Source: Gemmatimonadales bacterium | Lineage (GTDB): Bacteria > Gemmatimonadota > Gemmatimonadetes > Palauibacterales > Palauibacteraceae | Assembly: GCA_030636765.1 (NCBI GenBank) | Contig: DAOVWI010000045.1 | Span: forward strand, 1 to 14,276 | Direction of reading: 5' to 3' | Length of the DNA: 14,276 bases | Shown here: piece after piece, positions 8,417 through 14,276 of the stretch | How positions within the stretch are numbered: position 1 is the stretch's first letter | Layout: each line of letters opens with the position of its first letter | Made by a program: the position numbers and the translations under genes | Notes under the pieces: model-generated | Told to the model about the DNA's origin: nothing | The model's input: the letters and a program-made list of their open reading frames with translations, nothing else | The model's database searches: none

Positions 8417-9789
8417 GGCTCGGCCAGCGCGGCCGACACGACGCGGGCCACCTCTCTCTCCTCGCCCGGTCGCACCGTCCGAAAGTCGACGCAGAAGGCG
8501 TCACCCTCGATGCGACCGACGAGCGGCGGATCCGCCTCCCTGCACCTTCGCTCCACCGGATCGGGCGGTCGGTCGAGCACCACCCAACCGGCCGAGTCGA
8601 TCCGGACTTCCGGATAGGCCCCACCCCCAACAACCGAGGCTAACGATCGCACTTCAAGGAGTCTCCTCACCTCCTCGGAGCAATGCCGGAGCGCGTCCTC
8701 CGCCCGTGCCCGCACCGAATCCGCTCCTTCGCGCAGCATCGCCACGGTCGGAATCTCACGCACGGCCGCCTCTGAGTTTCGGTACAGGCGGAGGGTCGCC
8801 TCCAGCGCCGCGAGGGTCAACTTGTCGACGCGGAACGCACGCAGAAGCGGGTTGCGCCGAAGACGCTCGATCACCTCGGCCGAACCGTGGATGATGCCGG
8901 CCTGAGGGCCGCCAAGGAGCTTGTCCCCGCTCCACGTCACGACATCGGCGCCGGCCGAGATGGCGTGCCCGGGGCCGGGTTCAGGCGGTAGACATGGCAG
9001 CAGATCCGAGATGAGAAGGCCCGAGCCGAGGTCGTTCGCCACGGGAACTCCGGCCTCGCGACCGAGCTCCGTCAGCTCCTCCAGGCCCGCCTCCGCGACG
9101 AAGCCGTGGATCCGGTAGTTCGATGGGTGGATCTTCAGGATCAGTCCCGTCTCGGGCCCGAGCGCTCGTCGATAATCCTCGATCCGCGTACGGTTGGTGG
9201 TCCCCACCTCCACGAGCCGGCCGCCACTTCGTAGGACGATATCGGGAATCCGGAACGACCCGCCTATCTCCACGAGCTCCCCGCGTGAGACGATCACCTC
9301 GCGGCCGAGGGCGAGCTCATTGACCACCAGCGCTACGGCCGCCGCGTTATTGTTCACGACCAGGGCAGCATCCGACCCGGTAAGCTCCCTGAGGAGATCC
9401 GTGCAATGGGCGTAGCGACTTCCCCGCTTTCCCGTACTCAGGTCAAACTCCAGGTTGCTGTAGCCGCCCCCCACCAGACCGAGCGCGTCGATGGCCGCAC
9501 GTGGAAGCGGCGCCCGGCCCAGATTCGTGTGGAGGACCACGCCGGTTCCGTTCAGCACCCGCCGCAGGGCCGGTCGAGCCGACGCCTCCAGGCGCACGCC
9601 TGCCGCCTCCAGGATCGCCGCCAGATCGGACACGCCGTCTCCCGCGGCCGCCCAGAGCCGCTGCTCTTCGAGTACGTCCCGCAGCACCCTCTTGACGGTC
9701 TCACGGCCGTAGCTCTCCGCCCATTGGACCGCCCTCTCCTTCGAGAGAAGTCGGTCCATGGAGGGAATCTTCCGGCGACGATCCCTCAA
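8413..9789 (-). CDS. selA: L-seryl-tRNA(Sec) selenium transferase
   Basis: PLP enzyme converting Ser-tRNA(Sec) to Sec-tRNA(Sec) with selenophosphate, needed for selenoprotein synthesis. 458 residues with the family marks: IPSMDRLL near the N terminus, LNGTGVVLHTNLGRA (79-93), VVNNNAAAV (144-152), SRGELVEIGGSFRIPD (168-183), EVGTTNRT (194-201), NDLGSG (252-257), and SGDKLLGGPQAGII (287-300) carrying the PLP Lys290. The TTG at 9789 is preferred over the ATG at 9759 because the conserved IPSxDRLL motif begins before Met11; the TTG also overlaps the stop of the preceding gene as TTGA. The ATG start remains possible. Overlaps purN by 4 bp. No selB, selD or tRNA(Sec) is in the window. Confidence 0.95.
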   Translation of the reverse strand: MRDRRRKIPSMDRLLSKERAVQWAESYGRETVKRVLRDVLEEQRLWAAAGDGVSDLAAILEAAGVRLEASARPALRRVLNGTGVVLHTNLGRAPLPRAAIDALGLVGGGYSNLEFDLSTGKRGSRYAHCTDLLRELTGSDAALVVNNNAAAVALVVNELALGREVIVSRGELVEIGGSFRIPDIVLRSGGRLVEVGTTNRTRIEDYRRALGPETGLILKIHPSNYRIHGFVAEAGLEELTELGREAGVPVANDLGSGLLISDLLPCLPPEPGPGHAISAGADVVTWSGDKLLGGPQAGIIHGSAEVIERLRRNPLLRAFRVDKLTLAALEATLRLYRNSEAAVREIPTVAMLREGADSVRARAEDALRHCSEEVRRLLEVRSLASVVGGGAYPEVRIDSAGWVVLDRPPDPVERRCREADPPLVGRIEGDAFCVDFRTVRPGEEREVARVVSAALAEP

Positions 9790-11099
9790 CGGCCCCCGCC
9801 TTCCGTGTCGTCGGGCTCCGCCTCGGCTGCCTCCGGCTCCGCTGCGTCGGGCTTGGCTGCGCCCGTATCCACGTTTGCCGCTTCCAGCTCGGGATAGGCA
9901 AAGGTGGTGTCGGCTCTCCCGGCCAGGCTGCGCAGGTTGAGGATCCCCTCGACGGTAATCCGGTACGTGCCGTCCTCCAGCACAGAGGCCAGCTCTACAA
10001 GCAGAACTCTGGAGGGCAGCGTCGGCTCTTCCTGGGCCTCGCCGGGCGTTGCTGTCGTGTCGCCGGGTGCAGCTGCCGTGTCGGGTGCAAGCGCCGTGTC
10101 AGCAGGCGCGGCTGCCGTGTCGGGCGCAAGCGCCGTGTCAGCAGGCGGGGCCGGGACCCTGCCCCGCCTCGCCGCGCCGCGGCCCTCTCTTCCCTGGGCC
10201 CGCGCGGTACCCGGCTCCAGCCGCATCCCCGCCACCTCCCGGCTCCGGCCCGTCTGCTCCTCTCGCACCGACACGATCACCACACCGAGATCCTGATCGG
10301 GATCCAGGTAATCATCGAACTCCAGTCGGAGCAGAGAGTCCTCCACCGCCTGAACACGCGCCAGGACCGGAGGCGTGGTGTCCGGTTCCACGATGCGGAA
10401 GGTCAGGGCCGCCACCCCCGCCGGTTCGAGCTGCAGGCGCACACTGTCGTATGGCTCGAAGAGCCGTTGGAGAAGAAGATCCCGGTTCAGATCCGAGAAT
10501 GCGAAAGACCAGTAGTCGTCGAGCGGCAGCGTGGTGATCTCGAACTCACCGCCGCGCTCCGTCACCGATGTGTAGGGAATCGAGTCGCCGGCGATGTTGA
10601 AGAAGAGGATCCGCGCGTCGGCCACGGCACCGCCGTCGACGCGCTGCGTCACCGTACCGGTTACGCGCGTGTCCGGAATCGGCGGGCCCGTCGAGAAGAT
10701 GATCTCGATCGGCTCGTCGGTGCGGTTCCCCAGCAGATCCGCGATCCCGGAAGGAAGCTGGAAGTAGTACACGACACCTTCCCGCCAGCCGTCTCGCGGC
10801 CGGATCTTGATGACCGAAAAGCCAGCATCCACCCGATAGCGAAAGGCCGGTGAGGAGACAAGCCGGCGCTCCAGCCCCGACGTTCCCGACAGCGGTTCCG
10901 CGAAGCGCACCTCCACGCTTCCGTCGAAATCAGGAACGACCGCAAAGCGCTCGGGCTTGGTTTCGCGTACCGTAGGCGGTTGCCTGTCGGGATTGGCGCC
11001 TGGTGGGGGCTCCTCCCTGGCGCAGGCGCTCGAGATCGCCGCCGCGCCGACCCAGAGGGCCAGGAGCCTGGCCGAGGCGCTCGAGCCGGGGGCTCGCAC
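9786..11099 (-). CDS. Secreted Ig-like (SbsA/Big_5-type) protein, possible lipoprotein, with Ala/Pro/Asp/Thr-rich linker
   Basis: 437 residues, exported: a Leu/Ala hydrophobic stretch (11-25) ends in ISSAC (Cys26), an imperfect lipobox because Ser is at -3, so lipid attachment is possible but unsure. Domain-like parts: an Ig/Big_5-type module (about 41-138, PPTVRETKPERFAVV to IIFSTGPP), a carboxypeptidase-regulatory-like beta domain (about 145-215, with FAFSDLNRD at 199-207), and a second Ig-like module that starts with TTPPVLARV (241-249) and seems to resume at LPSRVLLVEL (361-370) and DGTYRITVEG. Between them lies a basic then Ala/Pro/Asp/Thr-rich linker with a 13-residue tandem repeat. The C-terminal 35 residues are acidic and Ala-rich. 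The start is a GTG 14 bp after the valS stop without an obvious SD. No enzymatic function is suggested; a cell-envelope role is inference. Confidence 0.8.
   Translation of the reverse strand: MRAPGSSASARLLALWVGAAAISSACAREEPPPGANPDRQPPTVRETKPERFAVVPDFDGSVEVRFAEPLSGTSGLERRLVSSPAFRYRVDAGFSVIKIRPRDGWREGVVYYFQLPSGIADLLGNRTDEPIEIIFSTGPPIPDTRVTGTVTQRVDGGAVADARILFFNIAGDSIPYTSVTERGGEFEITTLPLDDYWSFAFSDLNRDLLLQRLFEPYDSVRLQLEPAGVAALTFRIVEPDTTPPVLARVQAVEDSLLRLEFDDYLDPDQDLGVVIVSVREEQTGRSREVAGMRLEPGTARAQGREGRGAARRGRVPAPPADTALAPDTAAAPADTALAPDTAAAPGDTTATPGEAQEEPTLPSRVLLVELASVLEDGTYRITVEGILNLRSLAGRADTTFAYPELEAANVDTGAAKPDAAEPEAAEAEPDDTEGGGR
10069..10146 (-). repeat. Two 39-bp tandem repeats encoding a 13-residue PADTALAPDTAAA unit
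   Basis: The copies span 10069-10107 and 10108-10146 and differ at only two bases. On the minus strand each encodes PADTALAPDTAAA, in frame, within the linker of the Ig-like protein. A degenerate third unit (PGDTTATPG) follows at the lower coordinates. The near identity suggests recent duplication by slippage, so copy number may vary among strains. Confidence 0.9.
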
Positions 11100-11113
11100 G
11101 GCGGGGTGAGGAA

Positions 11114-13786
11114 TCAGCCGGTTCCTTCCAGCGCGCGCCTCTTCTCCACCAGGCGCCGGCGCCGCTCCTCGACCGACCGTTCCTTCTCCCGCTCCCTCTC
11201 CACGACATCGGCCGGCGCCCGCTCGAGGAACTTCCGGCTCTCGAGCCGGGCCTTCGAGCTCGCAAGGATCTTCTCGAGACGCGCGAGCTCTTTCGACAAC
11301 CGTGCGCGCTCCCGCTCCACGTCGACCAGATCGGCGAGGGGGAGGAACAGCTCGGCACCGGACCGAAGAACGGCGTGAGCCCCGGGCCCGGAGGGCGGCT
11401 GTCCATCCACCTCCTGGAAGGCCGCGCGGGCGAGGCGTGCGACCCCTTCTCCGGCTCCCTCGAGAGCCGACCGCAGCTCGGGGGTAGCTCCCCGAACCAT
11501 CACGCGAACCTCACGCCCCGGGTCGACGCCGTACTCCGCGCGCAGGTTGCGAACGTGACCGACGATCTCCTGAAGGCTGGACATGTCGCGCTCGGCCGCC
11601 GCGTCGGACCACTCTTCCGGCGGCTCCGGCCACGGGCCGGATACGATCGTGTACGCCTCGCCACGACCCGGCAGCCGGAGGGCGATCGTCTCCGAGATGA
11701 ACGGCATGATAGGGTGGAGCAGGCGCATCCACCCATCCAGCGCGTGAGCCAGGGTAGTGGTGGCCGCGGCGCGGCCTTCCTCGCCACGATCGCCACGCAA
11801 ACGGGTCTTGACCAGCTCCAGGTACCAATCGCAGAACTCCCCCCACCCGAAGCGGTACACAGCCGAGGCGGCGTCGTGCAGCCGGAAGGCCTCTAGGGCC
11901 TCGTTGATCTCCAGCACGACGCCGTGGAAACGGCTGAGGATCCACCGGTCCTCCAGCTCCAGCGCCCGATCTAGAGGGCTCTCCGCGACGTCCTCTTCGC
12001 TCAGGTAGGGCAGCGCAAACCGCGCAGCATTCCAGATCTTGTTGCCGAAGTTGCGGCCGACGGCGAAAGCGCTCTCGAGATCCTGGTAGTTGAGCTGGAT
12101 GTTGGTGCCCATGGCGGTGGCGTTGACGAGCGTGTACCGCATCGCGTCGGCTCCAAACCTCTCCACCACCTCGAGCGGATCGATACCGTTGCCCAGCGAC
12201 TTCGCCATGCGACGCCCGAGGTGATCGCGCACCGTACCGTTGATCACCACATCGCGGAACGGCAGCTCTCCCATGAACTCGAGGCCCATCATCACCATGC
12301 GGGCCACCCAGAAGAAGATGATCCCCGGCCCCGTAACCAGCGCGTGAGTCGGGTAGAGCGCTCGCAGATCCTCGGTCTCCTCAGGCCACCCAACCGTGCT
12401 GAACGGCCACAGCGCCGAGCTGAACCATGTGTCCAGAACATCCGGGTCCTGCTCCAGGCCACCTCCGCACTCGGGACATTCGGTCGGATCCTCCCGAGCC
12501 ACGACCTGCGCGTCGCACGCCTCACAATACCACACTGGAATCCGATGCCCCCACCAGAGTTGCCGGCTGATGCACCAGTCCCGGATGTTCTCCATCCAGT
12601 GATCGTACTTCTTGCCGAAATGCTCGGGATGGAAGCGAAGCCTCCCCTCCCGATGCGCCGCCAAGCCGCGCTCGGCCAGCGGCTTCATCCGCACGAACCA
12701 CTGCTCGCTCAGCCACGGCTCGACGGCCGTGTCACACCGGTAACAGTGCCCCACGGCATGGGTATGGGGCTCCGTGCCCACGAGGAAACCAGCGGTCTCG
12801 AGGTCCTCCAGCACGCGCTCGCGCGCCTCGAACCGGTCCAGCCCCCGGTACGCCTCGGGCACCTCGTCGGACATGGACGCGTCCGCGCTCATGACGTTCA
12901 CCCGAAGCAGGCCGTGACGTTCGCCGATCTCGAAATCGTTCGGATCGTGGGCGGGCGTCACCTTCACCGCGCCCGACCCGAACTCCGGATCCACATACTC
13001 GTCGGCAACGATCGGCAGACGGCGCCCGACGAGGGGCAAGATCAGCTCCGCCCCGACAAGAGCGTGGTACCGGGCATCTTCGGGGTGGACAGCCACGCCG
13101 GTATCTCCCAACATCGTCTCGGGCCGCGTCGTCGTGACGACCACCCCCTCCTCACCGGCCTCGGCCAGCGGATACCTGATTTGGTACAGCTTTCCGGCAA
13201 CCTCCTTGTGCTCCACCTCCTCGTTGGAGAGCGCCGTTTGGCATCGGGGGCACCAGTTGATGATGTAGCTGCCGCGGTAAATGAGACCCTTTTCGTAGAG
13301 GCGAACAAACACCTCGCGGACGGCCCGCGAGAGCCCTTCATCCAGCGTGAACCTCGTCCGCTCCCAGTCGCACGAGTCGCCGATCGCCCTCTGCTGATCG
13401 AGGATTTGATCTCCGTACTCTTCCACCCACGCCCATACGCGCTCCACGAACCGCTCGCGCCCGAGGTCCCAGCGCGTCAGTCCTTCCTTGGCCAGCTCGC
13501 GCTCCACGACGTTCTGGGTCGCGATGCCCGCGTGGTCCATCCCCGGCACCCAGACGGCGTCGCAGCCCTGCATTCGTCGCCAGCGGATAAGCACATCCTG
13601 GATGGTGTGGTTCAGGGCGTGCCCCATGTGGAGGACGCCGGTCACGTTCGGCGGCGGGATGGAGATGACGTAGGGCCGCTTGACGTCCCCTGCCGGAACG
13701 TGGAAGAGGCCGGCCGCCTCCCATCTCCGGTACAGCGGTGCCTCGATCCCCTCGGGATCGTATCGCGGGTCGAGTGTCTCGTTCAC
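11114..13786 (-). CDS. valS: Valyl-tRNA synthetase
   Basis: Class I aminoacyl-tRNA synthetase charging tRNA(Val), 890 residues, full length. The Rossmann core holds PPPNVTGVLHMGHAL with the HIGH-type motif HMGH at 53-56; zinc-type Cys pairs CPRC (179-182), CYRC and CEAC/CPEC; the CP1 editing domain has TTTRPETMLGDTG (218-230) and GSGAVKVTPAHDPNDFEIG (270-288); the KMSKS loop reads RRMAKSLGNG with Met527-Ala528-Lys529-Ser530. An anticodon-binding domain and the usual C-terminal coiled coil (about 815-890, rich in Glu/Arg) follow. The start is a GTG at 13786 in front of ETLDPRYDPEGIE, the usual N-terminal pattern; no strong SD is visible. It is the first gene of the minus-strand run, with a promoter-like sequence upstream, and is followed 14 bp later by the Ig-like protein gene. 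Confidence 0.98.
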   Translation of the reverse strand: MNETLDPRYDPEGIEAPLYRRWEAAGLFHVPAGDVKRPYVISIPPPNVTGVLHMGHALNHTIQDVLIRWRRMQGCDAVWVPGMDHAGIATQNVVERELAKEGLTRWDLGRERFVERVWAWVEEYGDQILDQQRAIGDSCDWERTRFTLDEGLSRAVREVFVRLYEKGLIYRGSYIINWCPRCQTALSNEEVEHKEVAGKLYQIRYPLAEAGEEGVVVTTTRPETMLGDTGVAVHPEDARYHALVGAELILPLVGRRLPIVADEYVDPEFGSGAVKVTPAHDPNDFEIGERHGLLRVNVMSADASMSDEVPEAYRGLDRFEARERVLEDLETAGFLVGTEPHTHAVGHCYRCDTAVEPWLSEQWFVRMKPLAERGLAAHREGRLRFHPEHFGKKYDHWMENIRDWCISRQLWWGHRIPVWYCEACDAQVVAREDPTECPECGGGLEQDPDVLDTWFSSALWPFSTVGWPEETEDLRALYPTHALVTGPGIIFFWVARMVMMGLEFMGELPFRDVVINGTVRDHLGRRMAKSLGNGIDPLEVVERFGADAMRYTLVNATAMGTNIQLNYQDLESAFAVGRNFGNKIWNAARFALPYLSEEDVAESPLDRALELEDRWILSRFHGVVLEINEALEAFRLHDAASAVYRFGWGEFCDWYLELVKTRLRGDRGEEGRAAATTTLAHALDGWMRLLHPIMPFISETIALRLPGRGEAYTIVSGPWPEPPEEWSDAAAERDMSSLQEIVGHVRNLRAEYGVDPGREVRVMVRGATPELRSALEGAGEGVARLARAAFQEVDGQPPSGPGAHAVLRSGAELFLPLADLVDVERERARLSKELARLEKILASSKARLESRKFLERAPADVVEREREKERSVEERRRRLVEKRRALEGTG

Positions 13787-13816
13787 GATCAGCCGCGCTT
13801 GAAGGTGATTCGGGGG

Positions 13817-13845
13817 AGTTTAACCGAGGAGATCCGGAAAACCAA
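13817..13845 (-). promoter_or_regulatory. Candidate sigma70-type promoter for valS and downstream genes
   Basis: On the minus strand TTGGTT (13840-13845) and TAAACT (13817-13822) are separated by 17 bp, matching the -35 and -10 spacing with three to four of six consensus bases in each box. It lies in the 85-bp gap between the right-edge gene and valS, which is locally AT-richer than its surroundings, and would leave a short leader of about 20-25 nt. No attenuator, T-box or other leader structure fits in that space. Confidence 0.4.
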
Positions 13846-13871
13846 CCAGAGCGTTCGCCACCGCGGACCCC

Positions 13872-14276
13872 CTACGAACCGGCCGAATCGGACGGTGCCG
13901 CCTCCGTGGTGTCGCGCTTCCGACGCTCCAGCTCCTCCTCGGTGCGCCGACGGATCCCCTTCAGCGCCTCCTGTCGCTCCTTACGAATGTCCGCGTCGAT
14001 GTCCTGCTGCCGGATCTCGTTGAAGTCCCGGACCATGGCCCTTGCCTTCTGCGCGTTGGGCGACATGCTCTGCCCGAACAGCGCGCCGAACGGTATGGGA
14101 ATCGTGATGTCGCCGAGGTGGAGGCCCTCGGCGGAGATGCCCCACTTCTTGTCGCCTTCTCCAACCGTCCACTCGGTCGCCCTGCGTCGCTCCTCGTCGG
14201 TCAGAGTGAGGCTGTCGAGCCATTCACGCAGGAGCGCGCGAACCGCGCTGTCCGCCCGCGCGTACGGACCGGTCAG
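13872..14276 (-). CDS. Unrecognised protein, C-terminal 134 residues (runs off the right edge)
   Basis: The minus-strand frame is open from the right edge to a TAG at 13872-13874. The visible part begins LTGPYARADSAVRALLREW, continues with a beta-like patch (KKWGISAEGLHLGDITIPIPFG), and ends with a long charged helix, MVRDFNEIRQQDIDADIRKE to ELERRKRDTT, probably a coiled coil, then an acidic tail. An internal Met (base 14066) would give a 64-residue protein, but the upstream residues read as normal protein, so I take the gene as truncated by the window rather than starting there. No signal peptide or catalytic motif can be judged from this piece and I do not recognise the family. It is in the same direction as valS, 85 bp upstream, with a likely promoter in between. 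Confidence 0.65.
   Translation of the reverse strand: MTGPYARADSAVRALLREWLDSLTLTDEERRRATEWTVGEGDKKWGISAEGLHLGDITIPIPFGALFGQSMSPNAQKARAMVRDFNEIRQQDIDADIRKERQEALKGIRRRTEEELERRKRDTTEAAPSDSAGS

Noticed and set aside
12221..14023. 600-residue plus-strand open frame
   Set aside because: Antisense to valS; composition is His/Arg/Pro-rich and mirrors codon bias on the opposite strand.

Overview
This is a GC-rich window of bacterial chromosome with no mobile elements, tRNA, rRNA or CRISPR array visible. The gene content (a caa3-type oxidase with cytochrome c fused to subunit II, a Tat-exported MsrP, SelA, and a lipoprotein-like Ig protein with an Ala/Pro/Asp/Thr-rich 'PADTA' linker) would fit a Gemmatimonadota-like or other GC-rich diderm bacterium. 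That assignment is inference from style and gene order, not proof.

Layout. Left edge, plus strand: a nicotinamidase/isochorismatase-like hydrolase whose N-terminal part (2-118) and main body (from about 120 to 986) lie in different frames, followed by a 52-residue zinc-ribbon plus membrane-helix protein (1018-1176). A 54-bp convergent gap holds one weak hairpin. From 13786 leftward to 1231 everything is on the minus strand, in transcription order: valS, an Ig-like secreted protein, selA, purN, purH, msrP, ctaC, ctaD, ctaE, ctaF. Gaps are 50 bp or less and several stop/start codons overlap, so the ten genes look like one transcription unit, or a few nested ones. A plausible sigma70-type promoter lies just upstream of valS. 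At the right edge is the C-terminal part of an unrecognised minus-strand gene. No gene-free stretch exceeds 100 bp.

How the genes fit together. ctaC-D-E-F encode a complete four-subunit caa3-type (A1 family) cytochrome c oxidase: the CuA and heme c ligands in subunit II and the heme, CuB, D-channel and K-channel residues in subunit I are all present. msrP, a periplasmic molybdoenzyme that repairs oxidised methionine, overlaps ctaC by 8 bp, with no msrQ partner in the window. purN and purH are the two 10-formyl-THF-dependent steps of purine synthesis. selA implies a selenocysteine pathway, but selB, selC and selD are not in the window. The genes mix translation, purine synthesis, selenoprotein synthesis and respiration, which looks more like a housekeeping gene-dense directon than a dedicated system. 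I do not see a clearly undescribed defence or mobile system here. The points most worth checking are the frameshifted hydrolase, the msrP-ctaC coupling, selA inside a purine cluster, and the repeat linker inserted within an Ig-like domain.
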